A DNA stretch of 64,000 nucleotides from Aporrectodea caliginosa (GCA_020284085.1 JACEVL010000677.1:124001-188000), one strand, 5' to 3'. Counted from the stretch's first letter, positions 43,896 through 55,022 are shown. The notes: generated by a model not told the origin, from the sequence alone. Numbers and translations: made by a program.

Positions 43896-44199
43896 CATCA
43901 ATTATTATTGATGCATTGTAACGAGAAATGGAGGCTTGACTTATCTTTTCTTTATATTACTATACTATACCCGATCTTTTTATGATGTAATCTAATCCAT
44001 TCTAATGTAATTTAATGCATGAGTTCTTTTGAGCGATTATCATAATGTCCAACACGTCAGTCGATGGCCATGCAAAGATACGGGTTCGATTCCCAGGAAT
44101 GACAACCTGACTCAGGGTGCTATACAAATAAACAAGGTTAACCGAGATCAGGCTATTTTAATCGCTATATCTTTCGATTACTACTAATCCACTATGTTC

Positions 44200-44350
44200 C
44201 CCTTGAGATGCCATAACTTCTCTAATTCAATCCTTGGTTTGTATAAAATAAATTTGTTTGTTTGAATGTATTACGCTTGCGATGAACAGTGCTGTGCGTT
44301 TGCTAGTAGGCTACTTTTCATTAAAGAATATTCTTTCTTACTTACTTATT
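44200..44350 (+). repeat. LINE/SINE 3' end, TTAC-tail class
   Basis: CTTCTCTAATTCAATCCTTG, GAACAGTGCTGTGCGTTTGC, CATTAAAGAATATTCTTTC. Confidence 0.55.
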
Positions 44351-44519
44351 CCAGGCAAGTGGCTACCGTCAGCAAGCAGAGGAATTTGGTCGAGACATAA
44401 ACTGGAAAGTAAAATGCAAGTTCTGTGATGATGCACTGGTTCCGAATTCGTCCATCGTAGGCTCAAGTTGGTTTCGGATTTTCTATAGGAAGAAACGGGG
44501 CCATGAGTTATGGTAATAT

Positions 44520-44559
44520 TTAGACACCTTTAAATCGTGTAAATCTGCTGCTATTTATT
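44520..44559 (+). promoter_or_regulatory. ACACCT-N22-TATA module
   Basis: ACACCT 44524-44529, 22-bp spacer, TATTTA 44552-44557. It has the type I upstream block and a type II block at 44617. Confidence 0.6.
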
Positions 44560-44860
44560 TATCACGCGTTTAATGGGAGTCCATATTCAGTCATGGTTTT
44601 GCTCAAACTATTTCAAGGTCAACGTTAACGACAGATGACACCAAATTAGAAAATCCGCCACTGTTTCTACTCTGAGAGTACCAGTCTGAAGCCTAGATAA
44701 AAAAGGTAGGCGAAGCTAATAATCGTTGTTATCACACAGCGCTGTTAGGCTGAAACGACTACTAATTCCAGATCTGTAATCATCATTGTTATAAGGAATG
44801 GCGATTAGTATCAGTATTAGCATTTCTTTCTCTTCACTTGCAAGGACGGTAACTCTGATG

Positions 44861-44955
44861 AGCTGAGCAATTGTGAGTAAAGGACTTGATCAAGGTCCCT
44901 ACACAGTAACCGTGTCAGAGGTGGAGGTTACAAGGCGAACGCTCTAACCAACCGG
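44861..44955 (-). repeat. tRNA-derived SINE C, B box deleted
   Basis: CAGAGGTGGAGGTTACAAGG joins the tail region directly to the anticodon side, removing the B box. Confidence 0.5.
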
Positions 44956-44990
44956 GATGGCTGCGCATTAATCTCCAATCGTGTACCATC

Positions 44991-45030
44991 CTTATATAGC
45001 ATCGGGTAGCAACGTTTTAAAGGTGTCTAA
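44991..45030 (-). promoter_or_regulatory. ACACCT-N22-TATA module, doublet left
   Basis: AGGTGT 45021-45026, 22-bp spacer, TATATA 44993-44998. Its 45-bp core is nearly identical to the next copy. Confidence 0.65.
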
Positions 45031-45090
45031 AGCGAACGCTATAACCAATCGAGGATAGATTCTCATTAATCGCTAATCATGTTCAATTTA

Positions 45091-45130
45091 TTTATATAGC
45101 TTCGGGTAGCAACGTTTTAAAGGTTTCTAA
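45091..45130 (-). promoter_or_regulatory. Module, AGGTTT variant, doublet right
   Basis: AGGTTT 45121-45126, 22-bp spacer, TATATA 45093-45098. Exactly 100 bp from its partner, so probably a recent tandem duplicate. Confidence 0.5.
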
Positions 45131-45187
45131 GAATCGAAACGGTACTCTCAGCGTTACAAGACGACCGCTCTAACCAATCAGCCACCA

Positions 45188-45386
45188 GGGTTGCGGGTTC
45201 GAATCCACCTCAAAGTCGCCGCGTAAGGACCCTGGGCAAGTCCTTCACTCGCAATTGATCTTGCGCTTCGGCGTGAAACTCCGATTCAGCGTTCGCGCAG
45301 TAGTCGGGAGTGCCTCTGAATAGGCAATCTGGTAGGGGCGCTATAACAAGTGTTCAAATACAATACAATACAATACAATACAATAC
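45188..45386 (+). mobile_element. SINE A, 5'-truncated
   Basis: Starts at the second B box GGGTTCGAATCC, runs through GGGAGTGCCTCTGAATAGGC and ends in (TACAA)n. It joins directly onto a SINE C fragment at 45131-45187. Confidence 0.75.
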
Positions 45387-45407
45387 CGTGTCCAACCGTT
45401 TGAAATG

Positions 45408-45490
45408 CATGTCTCAGAGGAAGAGGATCGAACCCGTACTCTCGGCGTTACCATGCGAGCATCCTAACTAATCGGCAACCGGTGCCTTGC
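45408..45490 (-). repeat. tRNA-derived SINE C
   Basis: GGTTGCCGATTAGTTAGGAT and GGTTCGATCCTC on the minus strand. Confidence 0.5.
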
Positions 45491-45915
45491 AACAACGCTG
45501 TATTAAGATAAAAACTGTAAAGTAAGAAGCAATCGTTATACACTGATACAATACAACGCGCAATTGGCCAGTGCCATCTTCTGTTTGATTACTAGCAACC
45601 AGGATGATCAGTCATAGGATTGGATTAGGTTAGATTAGATTATTCGAAAAATCGATCTATTCCTATCGTAAGCTTGCAGGTCGTACAATCCATGGTTGAT
45701 AGATGGTAGTCACACAGATTTCTCACCATTTCCATTACACTATCGCACCCTAGAGAACTCAGATATTAAACGAATGTGCTATTGGTTGGACGTCAAGTCA
45801 GCTTTCTTTTCCTCAGAATGCGGGTTATCGAGTTGACATGATGATGATAGTGATAATGACAACGACTATGACAATAACAATAAAAACAAGAGCAATAACA
45901 GCAGCAACAACAATG

Positions 45916-46075
<160 letters not shown>

Positions 46076-46116
46076 TTATACACCTTTAAAAAGCATGCGC
46101 AATACGCTATTTATAA
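46076..46116 (+). promoter_or_regulatory. ACACCT-N22-TATA module
   Basis: ACACCT 46080-46085, 22-bp spacer, TATTTATA 46108-46115. Paralogue of 17947. Confidence 0.65.
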
Positions 46117-46406
46117 ATGACGCGTTCAATCGCTGTTTGTGTGGTTCTCTTGTGCGTGTAATGTATGGTCGATGTAAATGGCAGACGAAAGATGTCGCCA
46201 AACAACAACGAATTAGTATTCATTCTTATTAACTGAAATGACGATAAGTGTTAGTATTAAACATTACTAAGCATGCAGGGTCAGTAAATGTGATTCTAAT
46301 GGGAATAAGGAACAGAAAAAGCTCGTTCACCCTCTCAATGACGGTACTATGTATAAATAAATAACAGATAGTAAAATAACGAAGCATCAATCGATGGCGC
46401 AAATGT

Positions 46407-46492
46407 CAGTGAATGACTTGCTCAAGGTCTCTGCACAAGTAGTAACCATCTCAAGGGAGGAGGATTGCACCCGTACTCTCCGCGTTCACAGC
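46407..46492 (-). repeat. tRNA-derived SINE C, interrupted
   Basis: Tail region and GGAGGATTGCACCCG remain. The head is replaced by the (ATG)n tract. Confidence 0.4.
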
Positions 46493-46502
46493 TACAACCT
46501 AC

Positions 46503-46642
<140 letters not shown>

Positions 46643-46719
46643 TCACCCTCACAATGATGTTACTATGTATAAACAAATAACAGATAGTAAAATAACGAAG
46701 CATCAATCGATGGCGCTGA

Positions 46720-46832
46720 GGAATTGTGAGTGAAGGACTTGCTCAAGGTTTCTTCACAATAACCGTATCAGGTCATGAGGATCGAACCCGTACTCTCCGT
46801 GTTACAAGGCGACCGCTCTAACCAATCGTATG
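46720..46832 (-). repeat. tRNA-derived SINE C
   Basis: GGTTCGATCCTCATGACC on the minus strand, with GATTGGTTAGAGCGGTCGCC before it. Confidence 0.55.
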
Positions 46833-47645
46833 CAATGTATGAACCCATTTAGCACCAAAGTATAACTATTTATCGTCTATCGAGAGCTGTATTTCTGCGC
46901 AAGGGCAGATCCAGTAGAAGACCTGGGACTGGGAGGGACCGGCATTTAGAACCTCCCATCTGGGCTTACCTCTTTTAAGTGTAGCATTCGCTCTATAAGT
47001 AAAAGTATCCCCCCACTTATATAGTGTAGGATTCTATTACGCCTAATAGGCAGAAACAACACTCAGTTACAAAAACAGAAAAACGGATTATTCCATAGCA
47101 ACGGTGAAAACTGTTCAAACCAATTACACACCTCTTTTTAGTGTAATAATTGCCATATAAGTAGTGAAACGCATGCGTGGAAGTATATTGATCTTTCTAG
47201 AACCTCCAAGGCGTTCATTCGGAAATTATCTAATAAATGTGATCATAACAGATTACGAATAGCAGCATTTACAGTAATGTACAAATGGAAATACGATTTG
47301 CAATGACGCACTTTCACCGTAAGAGTAAAATTCAATCAGCCCATTAGACTTTCAACACTTTCCCATATCCACGATAATATTAACAGACGTTGTTTCGTTG
47401 ATGCTTAACGACACGGATGATTTGGGTTGCCCCCCTCCTTTCTCCTGGCTTTGGATAGGCACCGCCAGAGGACGAGTAATAGCGTAGTTTAAACTTGGTT
47501 AGTTACTGTTTAACGACACTGAGTTCAGTGTGTTATAGCAAAGATCATTAGCGTCGCCCTCTTCCTTTATCCGGGCTTGGGACTGGCACTACCAGAGTAC
47601 GAGCAGTGGCGGAGTTTAGTTCAAACTTTGAAGAAACGTATAAAA

Positions 47646-47685
47646 TCTATATATCATCAGACTTTCTTTTTATAATGGTGTTTAA
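47646..47685 (-). promoter_or_regulatory. Module, TGGTGT variant
   Basis: TGGTGT 47676-47681, 22-bp spacer, TATATA 47648-47653. Confidence 0.5.
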
Positions 47686-48721
47686 CATATACTCACTAAA
47701 CAATATTATTATAACGCGTTATCAGTGCATTTTTTAACGGATTTGGACTACTGCGACAAAGTCTGCTATTCCACTTTCAGTGTTATTGGAAACTAACAGC
47801 TCGACTCATTTAACGGTCTGCGCATCGGTGGCTTCCGGCTCATTTTCTGGTTTATTATGTACATGGTATATTAGAGAAGTGATGTGAAGGTCGTTTTGGA
47901 CACCTCTTTTAAACACTGATGCTTTCACATAAGTTTCCAGAATGTAAAAAAGTAATCAGATAACATAATTGCAGATTAAGGCTTTAATCCGACAGTTTGG
48001 TTTAAGACGCCGCGATTCATTGGATTCGCTACAATAATTATATGCTAATATATTCGCGATTAAACGGATTGGCTGCCTCAATTATATGCTGATGTATTTG
48101 CTGATGTATTACCATAAAATCTCAAACAGAATTTAGGCTTTAACCCCGTTATTGTTTACTGATTACGCTTATGTGTGTGTTAATTATGTAGCGTAAACAT
48201 GTGTACAGTAAGTGTTAAAATTGTGTTATGATGTAACTCATGATATTGTAGCTTTGTATTCCATGTTTGAATTTGAAACATTTTGTAATACACCTAGTTG
48301 CCTTCATAGATCTTCTAGTACATCTAGATTCCAATGCTCTGTTAGTTGCTATTTAAAGACGATGTATCATTACAAAGATGGTTAAAGTCGCCCTCCTTCT
48401 TTACGCAGGCCTGGGACTGGCACTGCTAGAGTACAGGATGTGGCGGGGTTAATTTCCATTCAGTGGTTAAGATCAACCGAACCCCATTGGACCTGAGATC
48501 CGCTCAGAGGCGAATTTGACAATCTGCCACCGCTATATGTTTCTTACGACCCTAACATTAACTTTTCAAAGTTTCAGTCGTTTCATTTGAGTTTCGGAAA
48601 ATACACAAAAATTCGGTGTTTAGAAATTATTTTGTAATTTTTTTCGTTATTAGGAACTGTTCTCACCGTCTCCTATGACATAATGCAGCTCAATTGAAAG
48701 AACTTAAGTAAGGGTTCGGAT

Positions 48722-48807
48722 TGGATCCTCAGTTTAACGGCAGCTTATGACAACATAGGCCGTTTCCGCCGACAAAGATTAGTTTTGGCATATTACAGCT
48801 CTGCAAG
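48722..48807 (-). repeat. H1 hairpin repeat, tandem copy 1
   Basis: GGATCCTCAGTTTAACGGCA through GGCATATTACAGCTC, plus strand. The tail on the minus strand is GGATCCAATCC. Confidence 0.7.
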
Positions 48808-48820
48808 ATAGGATAGGATA

Positions 48821-48900
48821 GGATCCACAGTTTAACGGCAGCTTATGACAACATAGGCCGTTGCCGCCGACAAAGATTAGTTTGGCATATTACAGCTCAT
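48821..48900 (-). repeat. H1 hairpin repeat, tandem copy 2
   Basis: Separated from copy 1 by CTGCAAGATAGGATAGGATA. Its minus-strand tail is (CCTAT)n rather than (CCAT)n, showing that the tail sequence varies. Confidence 0.7.
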
Positions 48901-48925
48901 AGCTCTGCAAGAGATTAAGTTTTCT

Positions 48926-48969
48926 CGTATATATAGCATCAAATAAATCTGTTTAAAAGGTGTTTAACA
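48926..48969 (-). promoter_or_regulatory. ACACCT-N22-TATA module
   Basis: AGGTGT 48958-48963, 22-bp spacer, TATATATA 48928-48935. Confidence 0.65.
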
Positions 48970-49413
48970 TCATTCATAACTAATGGATGCGTTTGTTCTG
49001 CCACTGTTCTTACAATTTTACAGTGATCGTTAAGCACGCTGAATGTACGGACACATAGGTTAGTTCGCTTCTGTTTAACGACGCTGTCATAACAAAGATG
49101 ATTAGCGTTGCCCTCCTCTTTCTGCACGCTTGCGACTATTACTACCAAACGTAGGGTAGTGGCTGAGCTAAATGGACATACCGCATCAAATGTGTGTCTA
49201 ATAAAGCTGTTTCAGCGTCAACTCAAGGTCTGGTTCTTTTCTCAACTTACTTAGCTACAGACTTTAAAGGTAGTAGTAGTTATTTCAGTTTAGCGACACT
49301 GTGTGATAAAAAAGATCATTAGCGTTGCCCTCCTCTTTTATCCAGGCTTGGGATTGGCACTGTCAGAGTCCAAACAGTGGCGGAGTTAGACCTTATTGAA
49401 AGCGGAAGCATAC

Positions 49414-49453
49414 TTTATACATAGTCAGAGGTATTTGTTACAAAGGTGCTTAA
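49414..49453 (-). promoter_or_regulatory. Module, AGGTGC variant
   Basis: AGGTGC 49444-49449, 22-bp spacer, TATACA 49416-49421. Confidence 0.55.
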
Positions 49454-49506
49454 CGTTTGTTCCTGAAGAAAATTCACTGGTAACTACACATGTTGGGGAA
49501 GCGCAC

Positions 49507-49546
49507 CTTATATAGAATTGTTTGAACACGTTATGAAGGTGTTTAA
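49507..49546 (-). promoter_or_regulatory. ACACCT-N22-TATA module
   Basis: AGGTGT 49537-49542, 22-bp spacer, TATATA 49509-49514. It is 93 bp from the previous hexamer. Confidence 0.65.
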
Positions 49547-49599
49547 CGTCAGCTCGTGATCTCGTTTGCTTTTATGGTAAATAGTCCGGTCATTAAATA

Positions 49600-51045
49600 G
49601 TTGAGGTTCAACAAAATTTTTCCAAAAGGTTTCTCGATGGGTTTCACCTCTTTGATATGTCTACGTTAAAAGAAAAAAAAGTTTCCCAAAATGTGACATG
49701 GGCAACTATGTGAAAATGAGTAAAATCCAAGATGGCCGCCGTCAAAATTCAGATCAGTCACCTGGAAATATATAGTGGGGTACGGGAGCTGAAAAATACT
49801 TCACATATGGCAACCAATTAGCCCCTTTGGTTCCAGATAGTACATGGGTTGACGAGTCTAAAAAGCCCGGGACACAAATTTTGACGGCCCTCTAGCGGCT
49901 GTGGCAGCCATTTTACAAAATGGCCGACCGAAATACATATTGTTCAATATCTCAGCTTCTCCTTCTCTTAGAATCGTGATTTTGGTGTCTAAACATACAT
50001 ATATAGGGGCAAGGATTCCATTGGAGCTAATTGCAAACACTTATCTACACAAAATTGGCAGCCATTTTCCAAAATATGACATGGGGAACTATGTGAAAAT
50101 GGGTAAAATTCAAGATGGCAGCCGTCAAAATCACCCAAACTTGGGAATATTTGTATACATGTGACCAGTCAAGCTGAAAACCTTTATGAAGAGTCCATTC
50201 ATATTAGCATATACTTACACATGTTATGGAATGTAATTTTCAAGTTAAATGTTACAACGAAATAGAAAGGGCCACCACTATTTGATGAAAAAAGCAAAAT
50301 TATCATATCTACACTACTAACGTCATTATAAAGTAGTTTGAAATCTCTATAAATCAGCATATATAATATACAAATCCCTGTCACTTTGAAACAGGTAATA
50401 GTGCATAACTATTAGTCACTGGTGTCACTGGAATCGTGATTTTGTCCATTTGTGCATGTTATGCCTTTACAGTGACCACACGCCAAGCTACATGAGTCCA
50501 TTTTTCCTGCAGGAGCATGTTTTTTTGGCGCACATTCCAGTACAGTTACATTTAACAATATTGAGTAGAGAAGCAGGTGCAGCGAGTTGATCCATTCTGT
50601 GTGGCTTCAAGATAGACTCAGACTGGGTCTCTATGACACATGTTGGACCTTTGTTGGTACTTCCTTGACTATCCCATTCATTAGATCAGACTTAACTGCA
50701 AGTCGCATAAAACGTTTTGTGTCGAACAAGGATGAGGGCTAGGAGCACAGCTCATACTGGAACAGTGTCTGGAGATCGATTGTGCCAATGCCTGCAACAA
50801 GGATGCGCTGATATAGTTGCTTAGGATCGATCTGAATCTTCTCACCATCAACAGCTACATACACTGAGGAAGCTAGGTTATTGGCCTGTTGTTTCTTTGT
50901 GAATTTGTGTTTAGAAACTGACAGTCCCTCCATAGATAACAGGATAGTAGCACCAACAGTCTGAGCAGAGTCAACGTTTACTGACTCATCTGCTATCAAA
51001 ACCCTACTTAATCCTGAAATCACTGCAGACCCTACAGTAGCATCA
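49600..51045 (-). mobile_element. Unclassified DNA transposon remnant
   Basis: Separates a module doublet from a third copy. The non-coding part has direct ~90-bp repeats at about 49687-49775 and 50077-50165, both with GACATGGG-AACTATGTGAAA and CAAGATGGC-GCCGTCAAAA, plus a third related block near 49880-49930. The remainder is the broken ORF below. Ends are approximate and I saw no clean terminal repeats. Confidence 0.5.
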
Positions 51046-51062
51046 CTTATAGAACATTGCAA
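50412..51062 (-). pseudogene. Broken transposon-type ORF with CXC-like cysteine cluster
   Basis: The first 107 codons are open (for example FTKKQQANNLASSVYVAVDG and QRILVAGIGTIDLQ) and stop at 50739. The homologous frame resumes as FDTKRFMRLAVKSDLMNGIV and stops again. A third segment has CNCTGMCAKKTCSCRKNGL and, after a two-base frameshift, SLACGHCKGITCTNG, ending at 50412. The C-x-C...C-x-C...C-x-x-C spacing resembles CXC/CRC clusters at the C-terminus of uncharacterised invertebrate transposon proteins. At least three disabling changes make it dead. Function is unknown to me. Confidence 0.65.
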
Positions 51063-51083
51063 TATGTTATAAAGGTGTTTAGT
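51047..51083 (-). promoter_or_regulatory. Module, TTATA box, at transposon edge
   Basis: AGGTGT 51073-51078, 21-bp spacer, TTATA 51047-51051. If the transposon is removed it lies about 90 bp from the copy at 49537. Confidence 0.45.
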
Positions 51084-51199
51084 ATTAACTCGTTGTCGCC
51101 GTTGTTCCTATAGCAACTCCGCCAATCATAGAAAGGAGCTGGGAGAGACCAGTAAAGTAAATACGCCACAGACTCGAGCTCATAGTGGACGAATCCCAA

Positions 51200-51442
51200 G
51201 GGGGCGATAGCGCATTGGATAACACACTGGCATAGAGAGCGAGAGGTACCGAGATCGAAATCCGTAGGCGGACATGCTTTGTAGGCTGCTATTAGCGCCG
51301 TGTATTGCAGGCTGTTTGTTCTGTAAGTAGTTAAGATTTGTGTCTGCTGTCATTTGTGTTCTTGTGAATTGTTTAATTGTCGTAAATGTACAGCGCAGTG
51401 CTTTTGTCAGGCGCTTCATTAAAGAAAAGATATTATTATTAG
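51200..51442 (+). mobile_element. SINE B
   Basis: GATAGCGCATTGGATAACAC, GAGATCGAAATCC (mutated B box), body and TTAAAGAAAAGA(TATT)n tail. Confidence 0.75.
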
Positions 51443-51707
51443 CATTCTTACCTTTATCCATGGACCAGTGCCGTTTACTTTCCAGCTTATGCCTCGACCA
51501 AATTCTTACGGTTGCTGCCGTGAGCGACACGCCATGATCATCAATTTATATCTTGGACACTCAGTATAGATGTCATAGATTAGATTAGATTAGAATGGAC
51601 TTAAATTACAACAGATTAATGTAAAGAATAATGAGGTAATATTTAAAAATCAGATAATTTAAGTTTCACTTTCTCATGAACTAACATCAATCGATGATAA
51701 TATTATT

Positions 51708-51749
51708 ATAGACACCTTTAAAACGTATGCATCACATGCTATTAATATA
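51708..51749 (+). promoter_or_regulatory. ACACCT-N22-TATA module, type II
   Basis: ACACCT 51712-51717, 22-bp spacer, TATTAATA 51740-51747. Downstream block (shortened) at about 51795. Confidence 0.6.
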
Positions 51750-51913
51750 TCACGCGTTCAATTGCAATGAGTTGGTTTCTTAGAGGACTCAAGGTAGAAT
51801 GTAACGATGGTCGTAAGATGTCTTCAAACAATTAAAAATAAGTAATCATCATTATTATTAACATTGGCGATTTGCATTGGTATAATACACGCATGACCAT
51901 TAATTCTGATTCT

Positions 51914-52028
51914 GATGAGTTGAACAATTGTGAGTGAATGACTTGTTCAAGGTCCCTACACAGTATCTATTTCAGAGGAGGAGGATCGAACCCGTACTCT
52001 CCGCGTGTCAAGGCGAGCGACCTTACCA
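51914..52028 (-). repeat. tRNA-derived SINE C
   Basis: GGTTCGATCCTCCTCC on the minus strand. GATTGGTAAGGTCGCTCGCC precedes it. Confidence 0.55.
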
Positions 52029-52211
52029 ATCCCACATACGGCATACTACCTATTCAATTAAAGGCGTCTCTAATGAGAGCCCTATAGCCAATCGGCTACC
52101 GTGTGTAGACCCGACGCACAGATGATTCTTAAGTTGGTCTTTATTTCTACGCAAACCACGTGCATTTCACCGAAAAATGGTCAATGCCATAATGAATAAA
52201 GAGCATTATTA

Positions 52212-52288
52212 GTCTATGGATGGATCCAGAGTTTAACGGCAGCTTATGACAACATAGCCGCCGACAAAGATTATTTTTGACATATTAC
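52212..52288 (-). repeat. H1 hairpin repeat with (CCAT)n tail
   Basis: GGATGGATCCAGAGTTTAAC. The right arm is shortened to CATAGCCGCCG. Confidence 0.5.
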
Positions 52289-52310
52289 AGTCTATGCTAC
52301 GGAAGCGTAC

Positions 52311-52351
52311 TTTAAATAGAATCAATGAAATAATATTTTAAAGGTGTTTGA
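52311..52351 (-). promoter_or_regulatory. Module with 23-bp spacer, doublet left
   Basis: AGGTGT 52342-52347, TAAATA 52313-52318. Confidence 0.5.
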
Positions 52352-52422
52352 CGTCAACTCGCTCTCTCGTTACATATCAGCAGAGAACTACAACGCAATA
52401 AGTATACGTTGCGGAAGCGTAA

Positions 52423-52462
52423 CTTATATAGGTTCGGAGGCATATCTTATAAAGGTGTTTTA
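52423..52462 (-). promoter_or_regulatory. ACACCT-N22-TATA module, doublet right
   Basis: AGGTGT 52453-52458, 22-bp spacer, TATATA 52425-52430. Hexamers 111 bp apart. Confidence 0.65.
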
Positions 52463-53005
52463 CATCAAATCATTGCTTCGCTTGTTTCCATAGTAACTGC
52501 ACCACTAGTAAAATAAGAAACCTTGTTATCGTGGTGCATTTTAAGTTATTTTGTGGTGTACTGTAAGATCTACTATGTAATAACGGCTGATGAGAAAACT
52601 TCTGCGTTAAAACTGTTAGAATACTGTTGACGTAAGCGGTTTTTGTATTATTCTCCAAAAGGTGTTTTGTATAAATGTTTCATGTACATCCGATGGAAAG
52701 AGTGTTATTCTGTGCCAGGGCGGATCCAGTAGGGGCCTGGAAGGGACCAGTGTAGTTCATCCCAGCTGACCTTTGTGGTTTGGTTGGCCTCCCAACTGGG
52801 AAACAATGAGAATTGTAAGTTAATACGGCCTTGATCAACTGTGTGGAATTTCTGGATCCGTCATAGGTGTTACAATAATAATTATGGAAAATTAACACTG
52901 CTGCCTCGATACTTTTCGTATTTGAGATTTATCAATGTTTCGAGTTAAACGCTGATGGAACGAGTAGTTTTGGTTTACTGTTGGTTGTGTATAGCAGATA
53001 CCATT

Positions 53006-53165
53006 GCTTGTGTAACAAAAGGTGTATGTGGGTGGGTGGGGTTAAATGGGTTGGGTGGGTAGATGGGTTGGTTGGCATACGTATGCATGCATGCTTGTGT
53101 GTGTTTGTGTGTTTGTGCGTTTGTGGGTGTGTGCGTGTGCGTGTGTATTTGTGTGCGTGCAATTA
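53006..53165. repeat. (GT)-rich tract
   Basis: Ends 191 bp left of the TATA box at 53356. Confidence 0.85.
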
Positions 53166-53353
53166 CCGTGCGCTTTTGCTTTCTGCCGCCATGATGCAAA
53201 AATTCGTCTTTTCTTGTTCGGAATTTTTTTCGAATAAAATGAACTCCAAATATTTTCTGCTAACAAAGATCTTTCGTGCTTCATAACGAGTTCTAATCTA
53301 AGTTACTTCGCATTACGTTTCCGACCAACCAATGAATCGGAAATTAAGGCGTA

Positions 53354-53397
53354 TTTATATATATATCGTCAGACGAATAAGTAAAAAAGGTGTTCGT
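53354..53397 (-). promoter_or_regulatory. ACACCT-N22-TATA module, type I
   Basis: AGGTGT 53388-53393, 22-bp spacer, (TA)5 53356-53365. Confidence 0.65.
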
Positions 53398-53680
53398 TGT
53401 TAAAAATTATTCAGGGCCTCGTTTGTTCCTATAGAAAATCCGCCACTGATCTGAGCCTACTATGGACGAATCCCAATGACCTTTAAGCATGGGCCCAGTG
53501 CAACTCAAGACTTGACGTTTACTTCCCAGTTTATGGCTTTATGCCTCAACCAAATTCCTTGCTGACTTACTGAAGTCACGCCAACGGCTGTTATTAAGAA
53601 GGTGTTAAGCATCAACCATTATTAATAATCTCGTTTGTTCATATAGTAAAAGCAAACCGTAAATAAAACTGAAGTGCGGA

Positions 53681-53721
53681 TATATATAAAGACAATGAAT
53701 TGTGTTCTAAAGGTGTTTAGC
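53681..53721 (-). promoter_or_regulatory. ACACCT-N22-TATA module
   Basis: AGGTGT 53711-53716, 22-bp spacer, TATATA 53683-53688. A bare AGGTGT with the type I upstream block lies 111 bp left, at 53600. Confidence 0.65.
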
Positions 53722-54432
53722 ATCACCTATTTTTCACATCATCGTTTGTTCCTATAGTAAATCCGTAATGGACGACTCTCAAGGACTTCCATACACGGGC
53801 CAGTGCTTCGCAGCAAGTACCGTTTCCTTTCCAGCTTACGCAAGGTTTCCAAGGTTACCGGATAAACGCCCTGTCTCAGTTTCAGAGATTGGGAAACAAT
53901 GGGAATGTCGCGTATTTCCCTGTTTGTGCCTCGACCAAATTCTTCTGCTTGCTGACAGAGCCACTTGCATTGGATCATTACACGGAGTCGAACCTACATC
54001 CTTGCATCATCGACTGATGTATTGCACATTAATGGAGTATCTGGAGGGGGTCCATAGAGTAGTGGTTACATAACTGACGTGAAGAGCAGTATGTAGCGGG
54101 ATCGCTTCCCACAACCCTATCATTCGGAAGATGGCGCGTTGGTAAAATGAGATGTAGGACGTGATGGGCGCCTTGCATGGCTGCCGTATACAGCTAAATT
54201 CGACTTCTGTAATAAATTGTGATTATCCGTTCATATAATGAATTGTAATCATACTGCGTTTGTCGGTTTGAATTGAATAGGATTATCTTAAATTGAATAC
54301 GAGCCAATGCGTTCGTTCTTCATTGAAGTCGAGATATGAGAGAAACGAGAGCGGCGATCAGTCTGGCAGCAGAGTTCAAGACCAACTGATAATGTATATG
54401 ATAACGGATCAATAGAAGTCTTAGATTATGTA

Positions 54433-55015
54433 ATGTAATGTAATGTAATAAAACATTTATAAAGCGCCACTTAAGAGTCTCTCAGAAGCGCTCAACACGT
54501 GGCCATCAAACAGCTGAAAAATGCGTCTTTAAGAGTTTAGAGAAAACTATATAGCCGCGTGCAGCACGCACAGACGGCGGAAGAGCGTTCCAGATCCGTG
54601 GCGCCGCAATCGAGAAGTCCCGACGAGCACAGGTAGGGGTTCGAAACGAAGGTATCATCAAGTCATTTCGTGAGGCAGACCGGAGAGCCCGCCGACCAGT
54701 TTGAGTGCCAACTGGAAGGCACAGTTCAGCAATGTAGTCCGGAGCAGTGCCAGTCGTAGCCTTCCAAACCAGCGTAGCGATCTTGAAATTAACACGATCA
54801 GCAACTGGAAGCCAGTGTAGCTCACCCCGCATGTAGTCGGATATGTGTGAATATTTCGGCAGGTCAGCCAGAAGTCTGGCTGCTGCATTCTGAACGAGCT
54901 GAAGTTGACGAATGCGGAACTCAGGGAGGCCCAGGAGGACTCCATTACAGTAGTCAAGACGTGTGAGAACAGAAGAGTGTATTAGTACAGCCGCGGCGTT
55001 CAGCGAGAGCGTCCT
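54433..55015 (-). mobile_element. CR1/Jockey-like LINE, C-terminal fragment
   Basis: The frame at 54506-54832 has MRGELHWLPVADRVNFKIAT, TAPDYIAELCLP, LRSASRNDLMIPSFRT and FSIAAPRIWNALPPSVR. The upstream part in another frame has DYCNGVLLGLPEFR and NAAARLLADLPKYSHISDY. One frameshift lies near 54830. It ends with GCGCTTCTGAGAGACTC-like 3' UTR and (TTACA)n, a different tail from the TTGA and TTAC classes. Confidence 0.85.
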
Positions 55016-55022
55016 CCGTATA

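Larger units (their letters stand above)
46645..49600. other. Gene-free region
   Basis: Repeats the 46326 block (ACAAATAACAGATAGTAAAA) as a tandem copy at 46640. Then SINE C at 46720-46832 and the 47.69-49.13 kb duplicate. Nothing codes. Confidence 0.55.
51443..54430. other. Gene-free module region
   Basis: Modules at 51712, 52313, 52425, 53356 and 53683, plus a bare AGGTGT at 53600, a (GT)n tract and the empty-site relative of the M2 MITE at about 52112. Bases 54.0-54.4 kb hold nothing I recognise. Confidence 0.5.

Noticed and set aside
43401..43901. 166-codon Glu/Arg-rich ORF on the minus strand
   Set aside because: Covers a polypyrimidine minisatellite and is open in two frames on each strand.
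44350..44518. Recurring frame with EEFGRDINWKVKC and RIFYRKKRGHELW upstream of modules
   Set aside because: Open in this copy, but related copies at 16820, 27425 and 53739 carry stops or indels and other frames are equally conserved. I read it as a non-coding upstream repeat.
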